From assembly GCA_028023455.1 (NCBI GenBank), contig JAQFVV010000318.1:188001-252000 (forward strand): 64,000 bases of DNA. The letters are read 5' to 3'. The DNA comes from Epiperipatus broadwayi (taxonomy: Eukaryota > Onychophora > Udeonychophora > Euonychophora > Peripatidae). The notes beneath the pieces are model-generated. The model did not search any database. It had not been told where the DNA came from and saw nothing but the letters and a program-made list of their open reading frames with translations. The translations under genes and the position numbers were made by a program. Positions 1 to 10,579 of this stretch are shown piece after piece (within the stretch, counting starts at the first letter, position 1; each line of letters begins with the position of its first letter).

Positions 1-349
1 TCTTTATTTTAATTTAATTATAACTATAATCACCCATCAATTGAAAATGCATTTTTATTTTATTTTGTTTTTTACAAATTTATTTGAAAGCCACCTTTAA
101 TGCAATAAACAAAATATACTTTTTTTCAATTTCTTTTTTTTTTAAATTGAACTATTTTGTTTTTCAAGCTCATTAATTAATAAATTTAATATTTAGACTT
201 ATCAGACATTCTTTTCAGTTTACTTGAAATGATAAACCAATTTCAGCAGCATTTACAGAATATTTAGCAAGTGAAATATTGGAGTTATCAGGAAATACAG
301 TTTGCAGCAGCAGTAATAGCAGACACAGTAGTAATAGTAGTAACTATTA
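1..349. other. AT-rich sequence without recognised feature
   Basis: No gene or dispersed repeat is recognised. Positions about 303-352 hold a loose run of imperfect CAG/TAG/TAA triplets. Confidence 0.5.
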
Positions 350-476
350 TTACTTAAATAGAGTGACTCCAAACTCAGAATTTTTCAGTATATTCATTCT
401 CCACTGCATTTCAATCAATCAATACAAATGACCATACACTTGTGAAAAAGATACATGATGCTCAATATATATATAT
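350..476 (-). repeat. Family B hammerhead repeat, truncated copy
   Basis: Read on the minus strand, this matches the part of the family B element seen at about 7260-7390 (the stretch containing TAGAGTGGAGGATGAATAG). It runs into a short TA tract where the 409-bp satellite begins, so the satellite lies beside or inside an older family B copy. The ribozyme part is absent. Confidence 0.55.
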
Positions 477-570
477 ATCCACAGATGACGTTCTACCAAA
501 AACGCCCATCAAGCGTATGTTTTGTTTACATAAACGTCAGAGTAGTTAGTATTCACTATCTCTAACTATA

Positions 571-628
571 ATTCCACTTTCAGATCATGATTTCAAGCTA
601 TTTGCTATCGTCAGTGAAAGACAGGAAT
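571..628 (-). ncRNA. Hammerhead ribozyme, array copy 1
   Basis: Read on the minus strand: outer helix I ATTCC/GGAAT, inner helix I CTTTCA/TGAAAG, core CTGACGA, helix II AGC/GCT closed by AAATA, conserved GAAA, helix III ATC/GAT with a 2-nt loop, and an AUC cleavage triplet directly before TGAAAG. All invariant core nucleotides of the hammerhead family are present. One weak point is a T-T mismatch where helix II meets the core. Confidence 0.85.
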
Positions 629-979
629 AAAGAAACTAGATCTAAATACAAACTCTGAGCGTTTATGAAACAATTTCTATTCAGCCTGCAAGCGTGAATT
701 TTTTAGACACGTAATGTCTTCAAACTCAGCATAGCAAACCAGATAGCTATATGGGTCTGATCTCAGTTCAGCATCACCACATAGTAGAAGCCTCTGCAAT
801 CTATATCATTGCAAGAAAGACCTCAAAGGTACATTTATGATAAACAAAAATGCAAGTTAAAAAACTTGCTAACGCTTGTATTTATGTCCACAGATGGCGT
901 TCTATCAAAAACGCCCATCAAGCGTATGTTTTGTTTACATAAACGTCAGAGTAGTTAGTATTCACTATCTCTAACTATA

Positions 980-1037
980 ATTCCACTTTCAGATCATGAT
1001 TTCAAGCTATTTGCTATCGTCAGTGAAAGACAGGAAT
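980..1037 (-). ncRNA. Hammerhead ribozyme, array copy 2
   Basis: Same fold and sequence as the copy at 571-628, with the CTGACGA core and GAAA intact. Confidence 0.85.
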
Positions 1038-1388
1038 AAAGAAACTAGATCTAAATACAAACTCTGAGCGTTTATGAAACAATTTCTATTCAGCCTGCAA
1101 GTGTGAATTTTTTAGACACGTAATGTCTTCAAACTCAGCATAGCAAACCAGATAGCTATATGGGTCTGATCTCAGTTCAGCATCACCACATAGTAGAAGC
1201 CTCTGCAATCTATATCATTGCAAGAAAGACCTCAAAGGTACATTTATGATAAACAAAAATGCAAGTTAAAAAACTTGCTAACGCTTGTATTTATGTCCAC
1301 AGATGGCATTCTACCAAAAACGCCCATCAAGTGTATGTTTTGTTTACATAAACGTCAGAGTAGTTAGTATTCACTATCTCTAACTATA

Positions 1389-1446
1389 ATTCCACTTTCA
1401 GATCATGATTTCAAGCTATTTGCTATCGTCAGTGAAAGACAGGAAT
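1389..1446 (-). ncRNA. Hammerhead ribozyme, array copy 3
   Basis: Identical core and helices to copy 1. The unit around it has a CpG-type change (AAGTGTATG for AAGCGTATG) outside the ribozyme. Confidence 0.85.
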
Positions 1447-1797
1447 AAAGAAACTAGATCTAAATACAAACTCTGAGCATTTATGAAACAATTTCTATTC
1501 AGCCTGCAAGCGTGAATTTTTTAGACACGTAATGTCTTCAAACTCAGCATAGCAAACCAGATAGCTATATGGGTCTGATCTCAGTTCAGCATCACCGCAT
1601 AGTAGAAGCCTCTGCAATCTATATCATTGCAAGAAAGACCTCAAAGGTACATTTATGATAAACAAAAATGCAAGTTAAAAAACTTGCTAACGCTTGTATT
1701 TATGTCCACAGATGGCGTTCTACCAAAAACGCCCATCAAGCGTATGTTTTGTTTACATAAACGTCAGAGTAGTTAGTATTCACTATCTCTAACTATA

Positions 1798-1855
1798 ATT
1801 CCACTTTCAGATCATGATTTCAAGCTATTTGCTATCGTCAGTGAAAGACAGGAAT
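1798..1855 (-). ncRNA. Hammerhead ribozyme, array copy 4
   Basis: Core CTGACGA, GAAA and both helix I segments are intact. Confidence 0.85.
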
Positions 1856-2206
1856 AAAGAAACTAGATCTAAATACAAACTCTGAGCGTTTATGAAACAA
1901 TTTCTATTCAGCCTGCAAGCGTGAATTTTTTAGACACGTAATGTCTTCAAACTCAGCATAGCAAACCAGATAGCTATATGGGTCTGATCTCAGTTCAGCA
2001 TCACCACATAGTAGAAGCCTCTGCAATCTATATCATTGCAAGAAAGACCTCAAAGGTACATTTATGATAAACAAAAATGCAAGTTAAAAAACTTGCTAAC
2101 GCTTGTATTTATGTCCACAGATGGCGTTCTACCAAAAACGCCCATCAAGCGTATGTTTTGTTTACATAAACGTCAGAGTAGTTAGTATTCACTATCTCTA
2201 ACTATA

Positions 2207-2264
2207 ATTCCATTTTCAGATCATGATTTCAAGCTATTTGCTATCGTCAGTGAAAGACAGGAAT
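2207..2264 (-). ncRNA. Hammerhead ribozyme, array copy 5 (helix I variant)
   Basis: Core intact. One change turns TGAAAG into TGAAAA, breaking the last base pair of inner helix I. This is the only helix change noticed in the left arm. Confidence 0.82.
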
Positions 2265-2615
2265 AAAGAAACTAGATCTAAATACAAACTCTGAGCGTTT
2301 ATGAAACAATTTCTATTCAGCCTGCAAGCGTGAATTTTTTAGACACATAATGTCTTCAAACTCAGCATAGTAAACCAGATAGCTATATGGGTCTGATCTC
2401 AGTTCAGCATCACCACATAGTAGAAGCCTCTGCAATCTATATCATTGCAAGAAAGACCTCAAAGGTACATTTATGATAAACAAAAATGCAAGTTAAAAAA
2501 CTTGCTAACACTTGTATTTATGTCCACAGATGGCGTTCTACCAAAAACGCCCATCAAGCGTATGTTTTGTTTACATAAACGTCAGAGTAGTTAGTATTCA
2601 CTATCTCTAACTATA

Positions 2616-2673
2616 ATTCCACTTTCAGATCATGATTTCAAGCTATTTGCTATCGTCAGTGAAAGACAGGAAT
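2616..2673 (-). ncRNA. Hammerhead ribozyme, array copy 6
   Basis: Core and helices as in copy 1. The same unit has lost one T of a T-run outside the ribozyme. Confidence 0.85.
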
Positions 2674-3023
2674 AAAGAAACTAGATCTAAATACAAACTC
2701 TGAGTGTTTTTGAAACAATTTCTATTCAGCTTGCAAGCGTGAATTTTTAGACACGTAATGTCTTCAAACTCAGCATAGCAAACCAGATAGCTATATGGGT
2801 CTGATCTCAGTTCAGCATCACCACATAGTAGAAGCCTCTGCAATCTATATCATTGCAAGAAAGACCTCAAAGGTACATTTATGATAAACAAAAATGCAAG
2901 TTAAAAAACTTGCTAACACTTGTATTTATGTCCACAGATGGCGTTCTACCAAAAACGCCCATCAAGCGTATGTTTTGTTTACATAAACGTCAGAGTAGTT
3001 AGTATTCACTATCTCTAACTATA

Positions 3024-3081
3024 ATTCCACTTTCAGATCATGATTTCAAGCTATTTGCTATCGTCAGTGAAAGACAGGAAT
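3024..3081 (-). ncRNA. Hammerhead ribozyme, array copy 7
   Basis: Core and helices as in copy 1. Confidence 0.85.
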
Positions 3082-3432
3082 AAAGAAACTAGATCTAAAT
3101 ATAAACTCTGAGTGTTTATGAAACAATTTCTATTCAGCCTGCAAGCGTGAATTTTTTAGACACGTAATGTCTTCAAACTCAGCATAGCAAACCAGATAGC
3201 TATATGGGTCTGATCTCAGTTCAGCATCACCACATAGTAGAAGCCTCTGCAATCTATATCATTGCAAGAAAGACCTCAAAGGTACATTTATGATAAACAA
3301 AAATGCAAGTTAAAAAACTTGCTAACGCTTGTATTTATGTCCACAGATGGCGTTCTACCAAAAACGCCCATCAAGCGTATGTTTTGTTTACATAAACATC
3401 AGAGTAGTTAGTATTCACTATCTCTAACTATA

Positions 3433-3490
3433 ATTCCACTTTCAGATCATGATTTCAAGCTATTTGCTATCGTCAGTGAAAGACAGGAAT
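3433..3490 (-). ncRNA. Hammerhead ribozyme, array copy 8
   Basis: Core and helices as in copy 1. Confidence 0.85.
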
Positions 3491-3841
3491 AAAGAAACTA
3501 GATCTAAATACAAACTCTGAGCGTTTATGAAACAATTTCTATTCAGCTTGCAAGCGTGAATTTTTTAGACACGTAATGTCTTCAAACTCAGCATAGCAAA
3601 CCAGATAGCTATATGGATCTGATCCCAGTTCAGCATCACCACATAGTAGAAGCCTCTGCAATCTATATCATTGCAAGAAAGACCTCAAAGGTACATTTAT
3701 GATAAACAAAAATGCAAGTTAAAAAACTTGCTAATGCTTGTATTTATGTCCACAGATGGCGTTCTACCAAAAACGCCCATCAAGCGTATGTTTTGTTTAC
3801 ATAAACGTCAGAGTAGTTAGTATTCACTATCTCTAACTATA

Positions 3842-3899
3842 ATTCCACTTTCAGATCATGATTTCAAGCTATTTGCTATCGTCAGTGAAAGACAGGAAT
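3842..3899 (-). ncRNA. Hammerhead ribozyme, array copy 9
   Basis: Core and helices as in copy 1. This is the last minus-strand copy before the head-to-head junction near 3970-3980. Confidence 0.85.
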
Positions 3900-4070
3900 A
3901 AAGAAACTAGATCTAAATACAAACTCTGAGCGTTTATGAAACAATTTCTATTCAGCCTGCAAGCGTGAATTTTTTTTTGAAGACATTACGTGTCTAAAAA
4001 TTCACGTTTGCAGGCTGAATAGAAATTGTTTCATAAACGCTCAGAGTTTGTATTTAGATCTAGTTTCTTT

Positions 4071-4128
4071 ATTCCTGTCTTTCACTGACGATAGCAAATA
4101 GCTTGAAATCATGATCTGAAAGTGGAAT
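4071..4128 (+). ncRNA. Hammerhead ribozyme, array copy 10 (reference copy)
   Basis: Core CTGACGA at 4085-4091. Helix II pairs 4093-4095 with 4101-4103. GAAA is at 4105-4108. Helix III pairs 4108-4110 with 4113-4115. Predicted cleavage follows C4116. Inner helix I pairs 4079-4084 with 4117-4122, and outer helix I pairs 4071-4075 with 4124-4128, with a 3-nt/1-nt internal loop between. This is type I topology with a minimal helix III, as known for retrozymes, PLEs and schistosome Sm-alpha. Such short helix III ribozymes usually act as dimers, which tandem repeats allow. Confidence 0.87.
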
Positions 4129-4479
4129 TATAGTTAGAGATAGTGAATACTAACTACTCTGACGTTTATGTAAACAAAACATACGCTTGATGGGCGTTTT
4201 TGGTAGAACGCCATCTGTGGACATAAATACAAGCGTTAGCAAGTTTTTTAACTTGCATTTTTGTTTATCATAAATGTACCTTTGAGGTCTTTCTTGCAAT
4301 GATATAGATTGCAGAGGCTTCTACTATGTGGTGATGCTGAACTGAGATCAGACCCATATAGCTATCTGGTTTGCTATGCTGAGTTTGAAGACATTACGTG
4401 TCTAAAAAATTCACGCTTGCAGGCTGAATAGAAATTGTTTCATAAACGCTCAGAGTTTGTATTTAGATCTAGTTTCTTT

Positions 4480-4537
4480 ATTCCTGTCTTTCACTGACGA
4501 TAGCAAATAGCTTGAAATCATGATCTGAAAGTGGAAT
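4480..4537 (+). ncRNA. Hammerhead ribozyme, array copy 11
   Basis: Same as copy 10, core CTGACGA. Confidence 0.85.
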
Positions 4538-4888
4538 TATAGTTAGAGATAGTGAATACTAACTACTCTGACGTTTATGTAAACAAAACATACGCTTGAT
4601 GGGCGTTTTTGGTAGAACGCCATCTGTGGACATAAATACAAGCGTTAGCAAGTTTTTTAACTTGCATTTTTGTTTATCATAAATGTATCTTTGAGGTCTT
4701 TCTTGCAATGATATAGATTGCAGAGGCTTCTACTATGCGGTGATGCTGAACTGAGATCAGACCCATATAGCTATCTGGTTTGCTATGCTGAGTTTGAAGA
4801 CATTACGTGTCTAAAAAATTCACGCTTGCAGGCTGAATAGAAATTGTTTCATAAACGCTCAGAGTTTGTATTTAGATCTAGTTTCTTT

Positions 4889-4946
4889 ATTCCTGTCTTT
4901 CACTGATGATAGCAAATAGCTTGAAATCATGATCTGAAAGTGGAAT
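4889..4946 (+). ncRNA. Hammerhead ribozyme, array copy 12 (N7 = T)
   Basis: Core CTGATGA. The C-to-T change falls at the one core position where any base is allowed and at a CpG, so activity should be kept. Confidence 0.85.
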
Positions 4947-5297
4947 TATAGTTAGAGATAGTGAATACTAACTACTCTGACGTTTATGTAAACAAAACAT
5001 ACGCTTGATGGGCGTTTTTGGTAGAACGCCATCTGTGGACATAAATACAAGCGTTAGCAAGTTTTTTAACTTGCATTTTTGTTTATCATAAATGTACCTT
5101 TGAGGTCTTTCTTGCAATGATATAGATTGCAGAGGCTTCTACTATGCGGTGATGCTGAACTGAGATCAGACCCATATAGCTATCTGGTTTGCTATGCTGA
5201 GTTTGAAGACATTACGTGTCTAAAAAATTCACGCTTGCAAGCTGAATAGAAATTGTTTCATAAACGCTCAGAGTTTGTATTTAGATCTAGTTTCTTT

Positions 5298-5355
5298 ATT
5301 CCTGTCTTTCACTGACGATAGCAAATAGCTTGAAATCATGATCTGAAAGTGGAAT
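5298..5355 (+). ncRNA. Hammerhead ribozyme, array copy 13
   Basis: Same as copy 10, core CTGACGA. Confidence 0.85.
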
Positions 5356-5706
5356 TATAGTTAGAGATAGTGAATACTAACTACTCTGACGTTTATGTAA
5401 ACAAAACATACGCTTGATGGGCGTTTTTGGTAGAACGCCATCTGTGGACATAAATACAAGCGTTAGCAAGTTTTTTAACTTGCATTTTTGTTTATCATAA
5501 ATGTACCTTTGAGGTCTTTCTTGCAATGATATAGATTGCAGAGGCTTCTACTATGTGGTGATGCTGAACTGAGATCAGACCCATATTGCTATCTGGTTTG
5601 CTATGCTGAGTTTGAAGACATTACATGTCTAAAAAATTCATGCTTGCAGGCTGAATAGAAATTGTTTCATAAACGCTCAGAGTTTGTATTTAGATCTAGT
5701 TTCTTT

Positions 5707-5764
5707 ATTCCTGTCTTTCACTGATGATAGCAAATAGCTTGAAATCATGATCTGAAAGTGGAAT
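5707..5764 (+). ncRNA. Hammerhead ribozyme, array copy 14 (N7 = T)
   Basis: Core CTGATGA, otherwise as copy 10. Confidence 0.85.
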
Positions 5765-6119
5765 TATAGTTAGAGATAGTGAATACTAACTACTCTGATG
5801 TTTATGTAAACAAAACATACGCTTGATGGGCGTTTTTGGTAGAACGCCATCTGTGGACATAAATACAAGCGTTAGCAAGTTTTTTAACTTGCTAACATTT
5901 TTGTTTATCATAAATGTACCTTTGAGGTCTTTCTTGCAATGATATAGATTGCAGAGGCTTCTACTATGTGGTGATGCTGAACTGAGATCAGACCCATATA
6001 GCTATCTGGTTTGCTATGCTGAGTTTGAAGACATTACGTGTCTAAAAAATTCACGCTTGCAGGCTGAATAGAAATTGTTTCATAAACGCTCAGAGTTTGT
6101 ATTTAGATCTAGTTTCTTT

Positions 6120-6177
6120 ATTCCTGTCTTTCACTGACGATAGCAAATAGCTTGAAATCATGATCTGAAAGTGGAAT
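6120..6177 (+). ncRNA. Hammerhead ribozyme, array copy 15
   Basis: Same as copy 10. This is the last copy before the array ends in a TA tract at about 6320. Confidence 0.85.
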
Positions 6178-6366
6178 TATAGTTAGAGATAGTGAATACT
6201 AACTACTCTGACATTTATGTAAACAAAACATACGCTTGATGGGCGTTTTTGGTAGAACGCCATCTGTGGACATAAATACAAGCGTTAGCAAGTTTTTTAA
6301 CTTGCATTTTTGTTTATCATATATATATATATATTAGAAATAGATGTCTGTATTTCTTCAAAATAA

Positions 6367-6580
6367 TATATGTAAATTTATAAATAAATATTAGAAAATA
6401 CTGTATTCTGTGATGGGAAAGTTGACATCATGGAATTATCGGAAAGCTGACATTTTAAAAGTATTAGTTGACAAAAACTACAAAGATAGTTGAAAGCGCT
6501 TCTAAGTGACACTTATAGATATATTTTTATAAACTTTTAAATACTGTATTTTCTAATATTTATTTATAAATTTACATATA
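6367..6580. repeat. Short foldback / MITE-like element
   Basis: Arms of about 36-40 bp (around 6367-6405 and 6541-6580) are near-perfect inverted repeats containing TTTATAAATAAATATTAG and its complement. They enclose about 140 bp of unrelated sequence and are flanked by TATA-rich DNA. Size and terminal inverted repeats fit a TA-inserting MITE. No coding capacity. Confidence 0.6.
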
Positions 6581-6594
6581 TATATATAGTGCAG

Positions 6595-7390
6595 AACCAG
6601 CACTCATCAGTTGGACTAGATCATAATCTTCCACACATATATAAAATCATGCTTAGTTTATATTAAGATAGCAATTCCTCAAACTTTAATGGATAGACTT
6701 TAATATTTTCATCCTTCCAACTATTTAATTGTTCCTTACATTGAAAAATGGATGATGGAATGCTCAAAACCCTTGTTGGATTTGATATTATAGTCATACT
6801 CATGTAGCATTACATCAATCTAATCTCTCTATAATGGACATTACATATCCATATATATATTAATAGGAGATGGATGGGCTGTACTTATACTAAGATGTAA
6901 TCTATTTCCCAAGTAATATGTAATTCTAAGACAGTATGCCATTTGCTACATTAAGTAAATAGATTAAATCTTAGAGTAGGTTCAGCCCAACCCTCTCCTA
7001 TTAATGTATATGTAATGTTCAATAATATGAGGAGTTAAATTGATGTAATGTCTACATGGATACGACTATAATATGAAATTCAACATTCCAACATTGATTT
7101 TTTCAATTAAATGGATGGTTAAATCATTGGAATGATAAGAATATTGAAGTCTGTCCATTAAAGTTTGAGGAATTGCTATCTTAATATAAACCAAGCACTA
7201 GTTGTATATATGTGTGGGAGATAATGATCTGGTTCAACTGATGAGTGCTGATTATGCATGAAATACATATAGTATGGATCATGTATCTTTTTTATATGTA
7301 CATGGTCATGTGTATAAGTTGCTTGAAATAGAGTGGAGGATGAATAGATTGAAAAATACTGAGTTCAAATTCCTCTATTTACACATATAG
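6595..7390. repeat. Family B hammerhead repeat, head-to-head pair
   Basis: About 6595-6920 is the inverted, diverged copy of about 6940-7255, and the right copy continues to about 7390. The left copy (minus) keeps CTGATGA at 6604-6610 and helix II, but its 3' end stops there and passes into (TA)n, so GAAA is lost. The right copy (plus) has CTGATGA at 7238-7244, a helix II and GAAA. Its cleavage position appears to be G, which the hammerhead rule does not allow. It is probably inactive. Confidence 0.7.
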
Positions 7391-8308
7391 GAAACATTCA
7401 GTATAAGCAAATGACATACTGCCTTAGAATAATAATTATTATTATTCTTGACCTTTTTATTTTGTAATGATCTAGAATTAAGTAAACTTTTTCAAAGGTA
7501 TTACAATTACTCAAGCTAGTGCTTTTCCAAACATTCAAAAATTTCTATTACCAACAACATATACATTCATACAGCTGCTAGTATTGTACAGAAGTCTAGT
7601 CAAAATCATGTCTATTGGAACTTATTTACTATTATACCATGGTGACGTATTTTAAAATAATAACACAGAATGCTTCTAAAACATTAAAAATATATAGGCT
7701 ATAAAACATAATACTTGCTAAATGAAAGCAATGTTTATAAATTACCTATGTTTAATTAGGTCACTAATTTACTGAACATTTGTACTTAGAAATATATAAA
7801 TAGAGAATAAAGGATGTCAGTTTAACTACTTCAAAAATGAATTAATGTTACTTAATCAATATCTTATAGATCATTTAGAAGTGCATCAAATCTGCTCTGC
7901 TTTTAGAATTTTGTATGTTTATTTTTATTAATAATATTGATGGATACACAATTACATCTTTGCCTCAATATTACAATTCATAATGCAAACAGTATTTTTC
8001 TTATTTTAATTTTAACTATAATAATTAATCACAAAATTACAATATTAATCTTTATATCAACAATAAGTTCTTGATAAAATCAAAGTAAAAAATATTTGGA
8101 AAAAAGAAATTATTGGGATAACTACTATAACATAATAAAATCAAAATAATCACTTATATGTCATTATCATTTGCATGTCATCCCTAGAGACATTAATGTA
8201 TATATAAATGCATAAGAAAAAACTCATGCGACATTGGTAGTGCATTCTAGACTGCCATTCTCATGATTTAGGTTCAAATATAGACCAGAGAAAGTATAAT
8301 TTTGTTTT
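7391..8308. other. AT-rich sequence without recognised feature
   Basis: No open frame, repeat or splice-flanked exon is recognised. Confidence 0.4.
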
Positions 8309-8569
8309 CATATATATATATTACTTTTATAAATTTCCATATATACACTTGCAAAGATTTTTATATAATTCTTTTAATTTTCTAACAGTTTCATCAGTCC
8401 TGCAGTCTTCATCAGAGCTTTTGCATAACCTAAAAAGAGAAGGTTATGAAAAAGCTCTGATGAAGATTGCAGGACAGTTGAAACTGTCAGAAAATTAAAG
8501 GAATTATATTAAAAAAAATTGCATTAGAGGGTATATGTGGAGATTTATAAAAGTAATATATATATATAT
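8309..8569. repeat. Foldback repeat flanked by TA tracts
   Basis: An inverted repeat of about 125-bp arms centred near 8437. Both outer ends carry the mirror sequences ATATTACTTTTATAAAT and ATTTATAAAAGTAATAT next to (TA)n. The arms contain CTGATGAAG and GAAACTG, suggestive of a decayed hammerhead, but I could not build a full fold. Confidence 0.6.
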
Positions 8570-9480
8570 GAATATATTAAGGAATGCAAAAAAGTAAAAG
8601 AGAAAATATAGGAATCATTTTATGTTCTAATTTTAAACAAGTTTGGGATTTTTCTTTCAGATAGTTGACCATAGTCTACCAAGCTAACTTTTATTAGTTG
8701 CTAAATGGTTTTCTAAATATTCTTAGGCAGAGAGTAAATTAATAATAAAAAGCTGCTCAATCTTAATCACTCAGCAATTTGAAAGTCTGATAAATAATGC
8801 TTTTTTCTTCAGTATTCCTTTATGAGGAAATGTTAAAAATGGTCTTTGTCCTGAATTAGCTATTTTACACACCTTATTAACAAGTAGACAATTAGACATA
8901 TATAGAGAGTTGATCTGTTCAGATATATATTCAAAACATACACAAATGTTTATTACATAATTATTTTATATTATTACAATTAATTTTATAATATAAAAAA
9001 AATCAAAACATTAAAAATTTTAGCATTTTATTTTGTAAATTTCATATTTTCATAAAACTACTTTAAAGAAAAAAATGTAGTACTTTTGTGTTGAATCGAT
9101 ACATTTTAAAATGATTTTTAAAATTTTTCTTTTTTAAATTAAATATGTAAAATATTATATTCATATTTCAAATGATAAGAAATAACATTAAATTATTATT
9201 TTATTAGATAGATATGATGAAATATATTTACAACACTTTTAACAGAAGAGTATTTTAAATAGAACTTTTTAATAGTAATAGTTTTTAAATGTAATTTGTT
9301 TGACTTTTTTAAAACTTTGTTTTTTTATATATATATCAAATGTGTTTGTAGGCCAACGACACAAATTTAAAATAAAGTTGATCTAAAATAGTTACATCAC
9401 TTTCAAACCTGACTATGTAATCCAAAGACTCTTTCTTACTATGGTCAAACATAGGATAAAAAATAAAGCTTACAGCTTAC
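8570..9480. other. Probable intron of the ClC-2-like gene
   Basis: AT-rich sequence directly downstream (minus strand) of the coding exon at 9481-9600. The exon is followed by a donor GTAAGC in this stretch. Nothing else is recognised. Confidence 0.4.
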
Positions 9481-9600
9481 CTTCTCTGCACTTTGCAACG
9501 ATATAATCCATCAGGTAGCTTATGGAGGCCATTACAATCCCAAGGATAGCCAAGAACAGCCATTCTTCACCAACCTTAAGGTAGAAAATCTTTCCAAAAT
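9481..9600 (-). CDS. ClC-2-like chloride channel, exon with first membrane helix
   Basis: This 120-bp exon encodes part of the amino end of a voltage-gated chloride channel of the ClC-1/ClC-2 branch, a homodimeric plasma-membrane Cl- channel. The visible peptide includes FGKIFYLKV followed by GEEWLFLAILGIVMAS and YLMDYIVAKC. It aligns with the vertebrate ClC-2 GEDWIFL...MDY segment, the start of the first membrane-embedded helix. The acceptor TTGCTGTTCAG (pyrimidine-rich upstream) and donor G|GTAAGC fit the consensus. The exon starts with two bases of a split codon and ends with one, compatible with the exon at 44269-44401, which ends with one base. The implied joint residue is Asp. The reading frame extends past both splice sites only by chance. 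Later exons (selectivity filter, CBS domains) are outside the window to the left. Confidence 0.85.
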
Positions 9601-10579
9601 CTGAACAGCAAGCTAGAAAAGATGGAAACCCCATACAGTCTTCAAACAACAGCATCAAAACGAAACTAAATTTAGCATTGAGAATTTTTTTTTATATAAT
9701 TCTAAATTAACTTTTGAGTAAAATACCACAATTTGTCTCAGTAATTCTTTAATTCACTACAACTTAAAATAAAAATGAAAACAGGTAATGTCTTAATTTA
9801 AATAAAACGTTTGTTTAAAAAAAAAAAAAAACAGTTCATCAATAGCTAAATGTTTTATAGTTTTCTAAAATTTAAAAAATACCATTAGTTTTTTTTACTA
9901 TTCCTGCTAAAATAAATTATATATGTGTGCGTGCATGTATATATCTATGATGAGAAAACAAAAAGTAGAACAATTTATTTTTTATTCATATATTGAATAA
10001 AAACTAATTAAATTTTAATATTTTTCAGTATAATATTTTATGCAATAATTCAAAATGATTTAAATTTTATCGAGGAGTTTACTTAAATCCTAAATAGCAA
10101 TTATTAAACTGCTTTAACTTTTTAAATTTCTTTCATATATATATTAATTTATATGTGCATGTTAAAATGAAAATTTTTATGTTCATATGATAATATGCAG
10201 TTTACCTTTTATTAACAGGGTCTCAGTTATTACCGAGCAACTTATAATATATAGACAACAGTTAAATTAAAATATTGACACTAAAATGTTAATTATCACA
10301 TGTGTTATAAAACCTTAACACTTTACCTAAGCATACGTACTTGTATGTATATATAGTTTTAATACAATAATACAATAAATGTCTGTTAATAAAAATATTG
10401 AATTAACAGATAATTATATTCCAAATCCAGTTTGAAATTAAGTCAGTTTAGTTGAAAATGAATGTAATTGAAGGTGCTACTAATGATTAAAGTTTACATT
10501 GGAATTTATTTTTATCTACCGTTATTTGGAATATAATTACATGTTATTATATATATAATATTTTAAATACAAGTATATT

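Larger units (their letters stand above)
477..3969 (-). repeat. Left arm, nine 409-bp units
   Basis: Direct tandem of about 8.5 units oriented on the minus strand. The period is 409 bp, except 408 bp between the anchors at 2522 and 2930, where one T of a T-run is missing. Internal short palindromes include AAGTTAAAAAACTT and GCGTTCTACCAAAAACGC. The arm ends inside a unit at the T-run near 3970. Confidence 0.93.
477..6320. repeat. Giant head-to-head inverted array of 409-bp hammerhead satellite
   Basis: About 15 copies of one 409-bp unit. The anchor GTCCACAGATGG recurs at 477 (variant), 886, 1295, 1704, 2113, 2522, 2930, 3339 and 3748, then its complement ends at 4222, 4631, 5040, 5449, 5858 and 6271. 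The left arm (477 to about 3969) carries the ribozyme on the minus strand and the right arm (about 3980-6320) on the plus strand. The arms meet within a unit with an unpaired spacer of roughly 25 nt. Copies are nearly identical, and most differences look like CpG decay. Both outer ends abut (TA)n. The unit has no convincing coding potential. The structure matches retrozyme-type satellites, and a transcript through it would fold into a very long hairpin. Confidence 0.93.
3980..6320 (+). repeat. Right arm, about six 409-bp units
   Basis: Direct tandem on the plus strand, the reverse complement of the left arm. The spacing is 409 bp, except 413 bp between the anchors ending at 5858 and 6271, where a short TAAC-type insertion lies near 5890. 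It ends at TTGTTTATCAT, immediately followed by a (TA)n tract. Confidence 0.93.

Noticed and set aside
2643-2843. 66-codon open frame within the satellite (minus strand)
   Set aside because: It arises because one unit lost a base. The other units do not keep it open to the same extent, and the sequence is explained by the ribozyme repeat.
477-6320. CRISPR array
   Set aside because: The regular repeats are 409 bp long with no spacers, and the DNA is clearly eukaryotic.
8309-8569. Full hammerhead ribozyme in the foldback
   Set aside because: CTGATGA and GAAAC occur, but I could not place helix II and helix I together, so only a foldback is called.
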